A stretch of 6,381 nucleotides of DNA from an uncultured Ruminococcus sp. (GTDB lineage Bacteria; Bacillota; Clostridia; Oscillospirales; Ruminococcaceae), in assembly GCA_910584195.1 (NCBI GenBank), contig CAJTYV010000082.1, forward strand, positions 1 to 6,381, given 5' to 3'. Within the stretch, counting starts at the first letter, position 1. Each line of letters begins with the position of its first letter. A program made the translations under genes and the position numbers. The notes below the pieces were generated by a model, which had not been told where the DNA came from, made no database searches, and worked only from the letters and a program-made list of their open reading frames with translations. Positions 1 through 4,648 of the stretch are shown piece after piece.

Positions 1-54
1 AGGGTGGTACCCTTTTCAAATGCTATCCGGGTCCCTTTTCAAATGTTAGATGCA
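1..54. mobile_element. IS21-family terminus (IS body lies left of the window)
   Basis: Positions 29-55 are identical to 3936-3962, next to a recognisable istA start, so this is read as the tip of an IS21-type element. Read inward from position 54 on the minus strand it begins TGCATCTAACATTTGAAAAG. A second, imperfect copy of the internal repeat (consensus GGGTCCCTTTTCAAATG) lies at 6-22, about 23 bp from the one at 29-45; multiple short end repeats are typical of IS21 ends. The tip faces right, so the element's body lies outside the window. The inner part differs from the 3908-3935 end, so this may be the opposite (right) end of the same IS type or the end of a diverged relative. The IS interrupts the HTH gene that reads into it. 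Confidence 0.72.
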
Positions 55-280
55 AGTAGCGTCCCCTGATGTTGGAATAGGCGATAGTCCCCGATACCCG
101 CAGGCGTTGCAGGGTCTTTTCGCTTATTTTCAGGAACGTGCAGACTTCGTAGCTGTCCACCCACATATCTTCTTCACTTTGCTTTGCCGTTTCCGCATGG
201 TTGAAGATGTAATCGGCAATGGCGGTAATCTTGTTGTCCAGTTCCTTGTAGGCTTTGGACTCGAATGTTATTATTTCCAT
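23..280 (-). pseudogene. Excisionase-like HTH protein, C-terminus cut off by IS
   Basis: This is a small DNA-binding protein of the helix-turn-helix type found in Bacteroidales integrative elements (Xis2c-like, HTH_17/MerR-like fold). From the preferred ATG at 280 the reading frame gives 85 residues. An N-terminal helical part (1-38) is followed by the winged-helix region at 40-75, with the typical pattern W-V-D-S-Y-E-V-C, then F-L-K-I-S-E-K-T-L-Q-R-L-R, then I-R-G-R-Y. The reading frame runs into the IS tip at codon 76, so the last ten residues are IS-encoded and the native C-terminus is lost. An upstream ATG at 349 would add 23 residues that do not resemble the family. In CTnDOT-type elements such a gene is the first of the excision operon and is activated by RteC, whose gene lies just upstream here. 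Loss of a short tail may or may not abolish DNA binding. Confidence 0.7.
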
Positions 281-342
281 AACGGTAACTAATTGATTTG
301 CCGCAAAATTGCATCTTTCTGTAAGATAAAAAATACAAGGTT

Positions 343-462
343 CTACCAACTTGGGTGAAATTTTTTTCAGGGTTTTTCAGGGTGATTTTAGGGATGAAAA
401 ATAGTTTTTATTCCTATTCATGTGCTCCATTTGTATAAAAAGAAAAACTACCAAGTTGGTAG
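343..462. promoter_or_regulatory. Possible RteC operator / control region of the HTH gene
   Basis: The sequence CTACCAACTTGG at 343-354 recurs inverted at 451-462, where it forms part of the terminator hairpin. Its core CCAA-S-TTGG is itself a dyad. Between the two lies a perfect tandem repeat of TTTTTCAGGG (363-372 and 373-382). In CTnDOT, RteC binds inverted half-sites upstream of the excision-operon promoter, so these repeats are candidates for its binding site. That is an inference: the published half-site sequence was not compared. No strong Bacteroidetes -7 box is seen for the HTH gene; only a weak TATCTTAC is present on the minus strand around 316-323. Confidence 0.35.
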
Positions 463-479
463 TAACTTGGTAGTTTTTC
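442..479 (-). terminator. Strong hairpin terminator after rteC
   Basis: Perfect 16-bp inverted-repeat arms (442-457 and 464-479) enclose a 6-nt loop. Read on the minus strand the stem ends in a T run followed by CTTTTTATAC. It begins 20 nt past the rteC stop codon, so it should end the GNAT-lipoprotein-rteC transcript. The arms start and end with A5/T5, so it could also work on the plus strand. Confidence 0.8.
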
Positions 480-498
480 AATCGGCTAAAGTACTTAT

Positions 499-1341
499 TT
501 ACAAATCATCATCCATGCGTTTTTGCAGTTGCTCCATTATGAATGTGAAAAAAGCCGTTCGGTCTTTCTTCCGGTTTTTAAGGCTAAGATATGTTCGGTA
601 ATAGTCGCCCAGTTCTATGTCAAAGGCAGCTTCGACAAATGCCATAACCTCTTTTATCGTAGCATTGCCATAATTCAGCGTTTTAGCGGCAAACAATCCA
701 TATCCCCATTCTATCGCTTCCGATTTTGTGCCAGTCCATTTCAGTTTGAAGTCCGACAATGATATTTTTATATCGTTTGTCAGTTGCTTTTTCTCTAATA
801 ACTGTAATCGCTGATTTAGGTAAATACGCAACATTTCATTGGCTAATATCTTGGCTACCGTATAGTCGTACCCTGTTGAAAAATTCGGGTCTTTATCGAA
901 TTGTGCGCTATCAGCGCATAGCCGAATATCTGCCTTCCCTCGTACAAAGTAGTATTTATCATACATGGTAGAGTGTGAACGATAATACTGGTAAAAGTCC
1001 AAATTCCGATTGAAGAAATAGGTCAGATTATCCAGTTCTGCGATAAGATGCTTTCTGATAACTTCGTTACTCCCATTAGGACATTGCATTTCTATACGAC
1101 ATATTTTATGGAAATAGAGAAGCCGCCCCAATAGTTCCGGTTTTTGAACTTTGAAAAAGCGTATTTCATCCTCTTGTGTGGGGAAAGTGTAGGTTTGCAA
1201 TTCATTTCTTAACCCAGTGATGATACCTTGTAAGTGATGTACTATTGAAAGAGAGGTTTCGATAATATCATTGCCGTAGAGGTCGATTTTAGCAATCTCT
1301 ACATCTATTTCCGATAGGAGTTTATCAAAATCTTCTTTCAT
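499..1341 (-). CDS. rteC: RteC family regulatory protein
   Basis: The product is a 280-residue RteC-domain protein. RteC is the DNA-binding activator that switches on the excision operon of CTnDOT/ERL-type Bacteroides conjugative transposons, normally under control of the RteA/RteB two-component pair. Recognition rests on the C-terminal half: the L-K-W-T-G-T-K-S-E-A-I-E-W-G-Y segment, the N-Y-G-N-A-T-I-K-E-V stretch, and the closing L-G-D-Y-Y-R-T-Y-L with R-K-K-D-R-T-A-F-F and R-M-D-D-D-L, which match the family's ending. Length is usual for the family. The ATG at 1341 (M-K-E-D-F-D-K-L-L) is chosen; an in-frame ATG at 1413 would overlap the upstream lipoprotein gene by 53 nt and add a basic stretch foreign to the family. 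The upstream gene ends 19 nt away, so rteC is probably last in an operon. RteA and RteB are not in the window. Confidence 0.88.
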   Translation of the reverse strand: MKEDFDKLLSEIDVEIAKIDLYGNDIIETSLSIVHHLQGIITGLRNELQTYTFPTQEDEIRFFKVQKPELLGRLLYFHKICRIEMQCPNGSNEVIRKHLIAELDNLTYFFNRNLDFYQYYRSHSTMYDKYYFVRGKADIRLCADSAQFDKDPNFSTGYDYTVAKILANEMLRIYLNQRLQLLEKKQLTNDIKISLSDFKLKWTGTKSEAIEWGYGLFAAKTLNYGNATIKEVMAFVEAAFDIELGDYYRTYLSLKNRKKDRTAFFTFIMEQLQKRMDDDL

Positions 1342-1360
1342 TTTATTGAATAATCTTATT

Positions 1361-1765
1361 CTATTTCTTCTCTTTTTGTAACTCCTTAAAGATACGCTCC
1401 AAATCATATCCATGCGGATTGGAAATATGGAAACATCCGCTTTCTATGGGGTTATTAACCTGAGGGGCAGTTATCACCGTATCATTGAAAACGAAAGCGA
1501 TGCTCTTTCCTACACTCTTTGTTGTGGCTTCTCTCCATATCGGCAATTTATCTTGGAGGAAGACACCGATAATGACCGAGTGTCCGAAAGTATCAGTTTC
1601 CAAACGTAAAGTATCGAAATCCTTAACAGTAAGGAAAGGTGTTTGTGAAAGGCTGTCTGTAGTCTGTGATGTTACATAGTACCAGCCGTTTACCCGGTGA
1701 GAGGATTTTGTCTGCATACAAGCCGTCATTAGCAGGCATAAAAAGAGAATTGCTGAAATCTTCAT
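1361..1765 (-). CDS. Lipoprotein with SecD-type P1-head-like domain
   Basis: A predicted 134-residue lipoprotein. The hydrophobic signal (residues 3-15) ends in L-M-T-A-C with Cys16 as the expected lipid-carrying residue. The C-terminal half (about 78-115) reads W-R-E-A-T-T-K-S-V-G-K-S-I-A-F-V-F-N-D-T, then V-I-T-A-P-Q-V, then P-I-E-S-G and H-I-S. This is the pattern of the P1 head subdomain of the SecD protein-export factor (T..NVGK.LAIVLDG.VISAP...PI.GG...IS). Known SecD is a large polytopic membrane protein; here the head-like part is alone on a lipoprotein, so export function cannot be assumed. The gene starts 16 nt after the preceding lipoprotein gene and ends 19 nt before rteC, suggesting one transcript. 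Its role is unknown. Confidence 0.72.
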   Translation of the reverse strand: MKISAILFLCLLMTACMQTKSSHRVNGWYYVTSQTTDSLSQTPFLTVKDFDTLRLETDTFGHSVIIGVFLQDKLPIWREATTKSVGKSIAFVFNDTVITAPQVNNPIESGCFHISNPHGYDLERIFKELQKEKK

Positions 1766-1781
1766 ATCCGCTATTTTTAGA

Positions 1782-2195
1782 TTAATACATCTTCTCCAAC
1801 GTCCAAACCATCCTGTTAGGATTATAGGCTTCCATTACGAGGTGTGTTCCGGTGTATTCCAATACCGTCCACGTGCTCTCTTTTTTGCCGAACGTGATGA
1901 TTTTCCTATCTACTTGATAGGTGAAATCCCTGTTCCAAGTTCGTTCATCTTCTTCATTGAAGACAGTTTCAATACCTTCCGAATCGGTAATAAATTGCAG
2001 AATAGACTTTCCTGTGTATACAATATCACCTTTGATATTATATTCAGTTTTTTGCACTTGCCAAGTGGTTTGCTCCAGTGCCTCAGGGGTAAGGACAGGA
2101 GTAGGGGCATCGTTGTTACTGCAATTTGTCAGACATAACATGGCGCAAATAATGAATGTGGAAAGCACCGTACATAAAGTAATTTTCTTTTTCAT
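1782..2195 (-). CDS. Small lipoprotein of unknown function
   Basis: A predicted 137-residue lipoprotein. The signal sequence begins M-K-K-K-I-T-L-C and runs through a hydrophobic stretch to L-T-N-C; Cys25 would be the lipidated residue (Asn at -1 is unusual but not disqualifying). It is followed by S-N-N-D, then a Pro/Thr-rich linker. The mature part has repeated strand-like segments with T-T-W-Q-V near its start, W-N-R-D-F-T-Y-Q-V in the middle and M-V-W-T-L-E near the end, suggesting a small beta-rich (lipocalin-like) domain such as those common in Bacteroides lipoproteins. That fold is inferred from pattern only. The ATG at 2195 is preferred because it puts the signal peptide at the N-terminus and has the purine-rich AAGAGATAAG just upstream; the in-frame ATG at 2279 would bury it and overlap the acetyltransferase gene. 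Confidence 0.7.
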   Translation of the reverse strand: MKKKITLCTVLSTFIICAMLCLTNCSNNDAPTPVLTPEALEQTTWQVQKTEYNIKGDIVYTGKSILQFITDSEGIETVFNEEDERTWNRDFTYQVDRKIITFGKKESTWTVLEYTGTHLVMEAYNPNRMVWTLEKMY

Positions 2196-2223
2196 CTTAT
2201 CTCTTTTAAATGATTGGCAATAA

Positions 2224-2649
2224 TTATATGTTTCTCTCCATAGGGATACTAACAATACCTTTATTAATCTCTTTTTCACCCACTTTTTTGAAGCCTAAAG
2301 ATGTATAAAAAGTTTCTGCATAGGTTGAAGAATTAACTGTTATATAAGTAAAATTACAATTGCTCATCATATAGTCAAATAACAATGTTCCTATTCCTCG
2401 CCGATGATAGTGCGGCAAGACAAAGAAGAGGGATATATGTTGCCTTTCCCGATGTACACCGATTATTCCTATCAATAGATGATTGTCAAAAGCACCATAT
2501 ATGTCAAGCGTATTCATCAACGATGTGTCATACACGAAGCTTTTAAAGGTTTCAATACCTTCTTGGGTGAAATCATTCCTTTCCATGCATACTTGATAAG
2601 ATAAATCGGCAGCATTGTTATATTCTTCCTGTGTTAATTTACGTATCAT
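2224..2649 (-). CDS. GNAT family N-acetyltransferase
   Basis: A 141-residue cytoplasmic acetyltransferase of the GCN5-related type, which moves an acetyl group from acetyl-CoA to an amine. The acetyl-CoA-binding motif A is clear at about residues 81-94: I-S-L-F-F-V-L-P followed by H-R-R-G-I-G-T-L-L, fitting the R/Q-x-x-G-x-G/A loop. The C-terminal motif A-E-T-F-Y-T-S-L-G-F-K-K-V-G-E is the usual end of the fold. The substrate cannot be told from sequence. The ATG at 2649 (M-I-R-K-L-T-Q-E-E-Y) is the typical GNAT start; an ATG at 2676 would add nine unlikely residues. The next gene begins 28 nt downstream, so this is probably the first gene of the operon ending in rteC. It starts close behind the Crp/Fnr terminator, so it should have its own promoter, but no clean consensus box is visible. 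Confidence 0.85.
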   Translation of the reverse strand: MIRKLTQEEYNNAADLSYQVCMERNDFTQEGIETFKSFVYDTSLMNTLDIYGAFDNHLLIGIIGVHRERQHISLFFVLPHYHRRGIGTLLFDYMMSNCNFTYITVNSSTYAETFYTSLGFKKVGEKEINKGIVSIPMERNI

Positions 2650-2693
2650 ATCAATATTATTAAATAGTGAATGCAAAATACGGAAGAATAAAT

Positions 2694-2721
2694 AAAAAAG
2701 GTCTTGACAATTGTCAAGACC
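2694..2721 (-). terminator. Rho-independent terminator of the Crp/Fnr gene
   Basis: A perfect 22-bp palindrome (2700-2721, stem GGTCTTGAC with a 4-nt loop) is followed on the minus strand by TTTTTT (2699-2694). It lies 27 nt past the stop of the Crp/Fnr-type gene and separates that gene from the acetyltransferase operon. Confidence 0.85.
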
Positions 2722-2748
2722 CTAATATAAAGGATGTTAAAGGATAAG

Positions 2749-3321
2749 TTATTTCTTCAGTTTGCGACGTATACGACTAACAGTTTCCGGTGTGACTTGC
2801 AAGAAAGAGGCTATCTCTTTTAACGTAATATATTCTTGAATGTCAGGACATCTGTTCAATAAATCAAGATAAAGTTCTTCCGTAGTTTTACAGTACATAT
2901 CCAATAATCTATGATACATTAACGAGTAGGATTGTTCGACAAGAGCGCACTTTATTTGTACAGTTTCGGCATTTGTAGCAAAAAAATCCTCTAACTTTGA
3001 ATACGGTAGATAGTAAATCTTTGAATCGCAAACAGCTTCAATTGTTACTAATGACGGTTGATTAGGTTCTATAAGTGTACATAAACTTCCTGCAAATTCT
3101 TCGGAGAAAGTATATCCTACTATATGTATATTTCCTCTTTCATCCACACGGGTATATCTCAATAAACCGTTTTCAATATAAGCCCCTCGGCAGTTCATTT
3201 TACCTTGAATAGAGAACTGTTCGCCCTTTTTGAGTTCGATATAAGTGCCATGTTCCAAAATGAACAGCTTTAGCTGTTCTAATTTCGAATGGTTGGCAAA
3301 TTGCAAATTAAATTGTTCCAT
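2749..3321 (-). CDS. Crp/Fnr family transcriptional regulator
   Basis: A 190-residue regulator of the Crp/Fnr superfamily, a common length for Bacteroidetes members. Residues about 25-110 form the cyclic-nucleotide-binding-like beta barrel (K-K-G-E-Q-F-S-I-Q-G-K, then Y-I-E-N-G-L-L-R-Y and S-E-E-F-A-G-S). A long dimerisation helix follows (about 112-150), then a short winged helix at about 160-190 with I-T-L-K-E-I-A-S-F-L-Q-V-T-P-E-T-V-S-R-I-R-R-K-L as recognition unit (positions 2752-2823). The arginine and serine that bind cAMP in Escherichia coli Crp are not evident, and there is no cysteine cluster for an iron-sulfur centre as in Fnr, so the effector is unknown. The ATG at 3321 is the only sensible start. 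The gene is monocistronic: its own consensus promoter lies ~37 nt upstream and a terminator follows. A palindrome within the promoter suggests self-regulation. Confidence 0.9.
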   Translation of the reverse strand: MEQFNLQFANHSKLEQLKLFILEHGTYIELKKGEQFSIQGKMNCRGAYIENGLLRYTRVDERGNIHIVGYTFSEEFAGSLCTLIEPNQPSLVTIEAVCDSKIYYLPYSKLEDFFATNAETVQIKCALVEQSYSLMYHRLLDMYCKTTEELYLDLLNRCPDIQEYITLKEIASFLQVTPETVSRIRRKLKK

Positions 3322-3357
3322 GTTAAATCATTCATTTATTGAAATCATTAGTTCACA

Positions 3358-3388
3358 CAAAATTATAGCAAATTCGCTAAATGACAAA
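3358..3388 (-). promoter_or_regulatory. Consensus Bacteroidetes promoter with internal operator-like dyad
   Basis: On the minus strand a TTTG box (3388-3385), a 19-bp spacer and TAATTTTG (3365-3358) fit the Bacteroidetes primary sigma consensus TTTG-N19-TAnnTTTG with no mismatch. Transcription should begin near 3350, leaving about a 30-nt leader for the Crp/Fnr gene. The spacer contains a 14-bp dyad, TAGCAAATTCGCTA (3366-3379, one mismatched pair), abutting the -7 box. A dimeric regulator bound there would block polymerase; the Crp/Fnr product itself is the obvious candidate. Confidence 0.75.
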
Positions 3389-3693
3389 ACATCCCTTCTT
3401 GCTATATAGAAAATATAATGATTATACGTTCCTTTGTTGTGTTTAGGACAAGATACATTTTAGTGCAAGGTGCAAGCTATATATATAAATATATACTTGC
3501 ACCTTGCACTAATCGCAGAAGATTTATTATCAATGATTTGCGTATTTCAAAAGAAAGACTTATCTTTGAACCCGAAAGTTAGGCAGACAAACAGCGGTCA
3601 AAGTTGGACAAGCCCAACGTCTGAAAATCGTTACTGTTTCGTTACCTATTTGAAATTTTGGAATATAAGACATTGTAGCATAAGCGGTTAGAG
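3389..3693. other. Gene-free AT-rich stretch with a large inverted repeat
   Basis: No reading frame here looks like a protein; the plus-strand frame 3470-3691 runs through the inverted repeat and has no recognisable pattern. The stretch holds the 3460-3512 inverted repeat described separately. A possible weak plus-strand promoter precedes it (TTTG at 3433-3436, 17-bp spacer, TACATTTT at 3454-3461), but no gene follows. The part from about 3513 to 3693 has no coding signal and is probably an intergenic or element-end remnant fused to the IS fragment. Confidence 0.6.
3460..3512. repeat. Long inverted repeat with doubled GTGCAAG units
   Basis: Perfect 17-bp arms (3460-3476 and 3496-3512) surround a 19-nt spacer that is almost entirely alternating A and T. 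Each arm contains GTGCAAG twice in tandem (3463-3469 and 3470-3476, and the complements on the other side), giving four copies of the 7-mer. Beyond one bulged C the AT spacer can extend the pairing. There is no T run on either side, so it does not look like a rho-independent terminator. It could be a protein-binding site, a nick or replication site, or an element end. Confidence 0.75.
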
Positions 3694-3837
3694 TTATAGG
3701 TTCAAAACCCTGTCTCTCTCGAACTCGCGCAGATACTTGCGCACGGTCTTGCGGCTCATGCCGTTGTGGCGCGCTATCTCGCGGATGCTCATCCCCTCGC
3801 GGCGATGAGACAGAATAATGGATGTTTTTTCCTCCAT
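3694..3837 (-). pseudogene. istA: Truncated IS21-family transposase (IstA N-terminus)
   Basis: The first ~43 codons of an IS21-type transposase remain. The frame starts at ATG 3837 and encodes the N-terminal helix-turn-helix: residues 2-40 include S-H-R-R-E-G-M-S-I-R-E-I-A-R, then H-N-G-M-S-R-K-T-V-R-K-Y-L-R-E-F. This S-I-R-E-I-A-R...S-R-K-T-V-R-K-Y-L pattern is characteristic of IstA. Full IstA is about 400-500 residues; here the frame leaves the family after E-F-E and stops at residue 47, so the DDE catalytic domain and the partner gene istB are absent. The fragment is richer in G+C than the flanking DNA. It is non-functional but, with the adjacent end repeats, fixes the identity and direction of the IS. 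Confidence 0.85.
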
Positions 3838-3849
3838 GTGTAACATTTT

Positions 3850-4518
3850 GTGGTATCGTTGATGTCGTTCTTTCTAATCAACGATATCCGGTTGAACTTA
3901 CCCATGGGGTGGGTCCCTTTTCAATTGCTCTACCTGGGTCCCTTTTCAAATGTTAGATGCAACACCTGTCAGCGTGTAAGCGATTACAACAACCTCAATG
4001 TTGACAATTTTGAGACCACCCGCAAGGGGACGCGCATCATCCGACTTGTCCAGCAGAAGACCAAGACCGAGGTAACCATTCCCATTCTCAATGAGAACCT
4101 TATCACCATATGCGAAAAGTATGGCTACAACATACCGAGAGCCAACGAGCAGGTGCTGAACCGTTACATCAAGGATATTCTCAAAGACCTGTCGGAACAA
4201 TTGCCGTCTCTGAAAGAGAAGGTACCGACCAAGCTCACCATGAAGCAGAAAGAGGCGTTGAGAAAAGAGAAGAAGGAACCGGAGACCGACCTCAACGGCA
4301 ACGTGATTGTGCCACGCTATGAGTGTGTGACAAGCCACACCGCCCGACGCACCGGCATCACGAACATGTATCTGAGCCACAGGTACACCATCCTTCAGAT
4401 GATGCACGTCAGCGGTCACAAGACGCAAAAGACCTTCATGGACTACATCAAGCTCTCCTCCGAAGAGATAGCCGATGAAATCGCAGCCATGTCCAAGAAA
4501 GAGAACGATATGTGGTAA
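3850..4518 (+). pseudogene. Tyrosine recombinase, catalytic half fused to IS end
   Basis: The catalytic domain of a Bacteroidales-type site-specific integrase. The open frame can start at GTG 3850, but its first ~37 residues come from the IS end; native integrase sequence begins at about 3962 (Q-R-V-S-D-Y). All catalytic residues are visible, numbered in the chimeric frame: Arg42 (C-Q-R-V-S-D), Lys70 (Q-K-T-K-T-E), His163-x-x-Arg166 (S-H-T-A-R-R-T-G), His190 (S-G-H-K-T) and nucleophile Tyr199 (F-M-D-Y-I-K-L-S). A lysine- and glutamate-rich insert at about 112-146 is usual for the Bacteroides conjugative/mobilizable element integrases. The N-terminal arm and core-binding domain (about 200 residues) are missing, so the protein should not bind or cut its att site properly. 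G+C content is higher than in the ATPase gene that follows. Expression from the IS-derived GTG is possible but unproven. Confidence 0.85.
3854..3886 (-). promoter_or_regulatory. Inverted repeat in the istA leader
   Basis: The arms TATCGTTGAT (3854-3863) and ATCAACGATA (3877-3886) are perfectly complementary over 10 bp with a 13-nt spacer. They lie 16 nt upstream of the istA start codon, inside the IS. This could be an operator or a leader hairpin that limits transposase expression. Nothing further supports either role. Confidence 0.5.
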
Positions 4519-4527
4519 ACAGTCGGC

Positions 4528-4569
4528 TTACTCCAAAAAATCGGTCATTTGACCATATTTTTGGAGTAA
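4528..4569. repeat. Palindromic repeat, copy 1 (upstream of promoter)
   Basis: Perfect 12-bp outer arms (TTACTCCAAAAA 4528-4539 and its complement 4558-4569) enclose an inner dyad GGTCATTTGACC (4543-4554). It begins 9 nt after the recombinase stop codon. It is closely similar in plan and sequence to copy 2 at 4606-4643. It might also act as a weak terminator for the recombinase, but no T tract follows the stem. Confidence 0.8.
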
Positions 4570-4572
4570 ATA

Positions 4573-4604
4573 TTTGGTAGGTCAAAATTAAACAACTAAT
4601 TTTG
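4573..4604 (+). promoter_or_regulatory. Consensus promoter of the ATPase gene
   Basis: TTTG (4573-4576), a 20-bp spacer and TAATTTTG (4597-4604) match the Bacteroidetes consensus exactly. Transcription should start near 4611, inside palindrome copy 2. The spacer carries a single half-site GGTCAAA (4580-4586). The promoter fits precisely into the gap between the two palindromes. Confidence 0.75.
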
Positions 4605-4605
4605 C

Positions 4606-4643
4606 ATTCCAGAAATCCGGTCAAATGACCAGTTTTTGGGAAT
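4606..4643. repeat. Palindromic repeat, copy 2 (overlaps the ATPase leader)
   Basis: The inner dyad GGTCAAATGACC (4619-4630) is the reverse complement of the inner dyad of copy 1. Outer arms ATTCC/GGAAT (4606-4610 and 4639-4643) with A-rich and T-rich flanks repeat the plan of copy 1. Centres of the two dyads lie 76 bp apart. It ends 5 nt before the ATPase start codon, so it occupies the expected transcript leader and ribosome-binding region, where a folded RNA or a bound protein could limit expression. Confidence 0.8.
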
Positions 4644-4648
4644 AGATT

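Larger units (their letters stand above)
3694..3961 (-). mobile_element. Remnant of an IS21-family element (left end)
   Basis: This remnant comprises the istA start, a leader of 124 bp and the IS end. The end carries two copies of the internal repeat, at 3911-3927 and 3936-3952 (spacing 25 bp), and a tip whose outermost 27 bp matches 29-55. Reading inward from 3961 the IS begins with TG, as expected of this family (TG...CA ends). The element was inserted in the tyrosine recombinase gene on its right. Its other ~2 kb and right end are gone, with a breakpoint near 3694-3713 joining it to unrelated DNA, so no target-site duplication can be checked here. Confidence 0.8.

Noticed and set aside
281..349. 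Longer start for the HTH gene (ATG at 349)
   Set aside because: The added 23 residues contain a Cys-rich non-homologous stretch and overlap the likely promoter and operator region.
23..349. IS-encoded tail of the HTH protein as a genuine C-terminus
   Set aside because: The last ten codons are exactly the IS tip sequence shared with 3936-3962, so the tail results from insertion.
1342..1413. Longer start for rteC (ATG at 1413)
   Set aside because: The extension overlaps the lipoprotein gene and adds a basic stretch foreign to RteC; ATG 1341 gives the usual length.
3460..3512. Inverted repeat as a rho-independent terminator
   Set aside because: No T tract follows the stem on either strand, and the Crp/Fnr gene on the left is transcribed away from it.
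3470..3691. 73-codon plus-strand frame between the Crp/Fnr gene and the IS remnant
   Set aside because: It starts inside the inverted repeat, encodes no family-like pattern and has no ribosome-binding site.
3681..3715. tRNA-3'-end-like sequence (GGTTCAAAACCC) suggesting an attachment site
   Set aside because: The flanking bases do not form a proper T-arm stem and no acceptor or anticodon arm is present; part of it is istA coding sequence.
3946..4428. 160-codon open frame on the minus strand
   Set aside because: It is antisense to the tyrosine recombinase, whose catalytic motifs are unmistakable; the minus-strand product has no recognisable pattern and is a codon-bias shadow.
4528..4643. CRISPR-like repeat pair
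   Set aside because: Only two diverged copies with one interval, which contains a promoter; no array and no cas genes.
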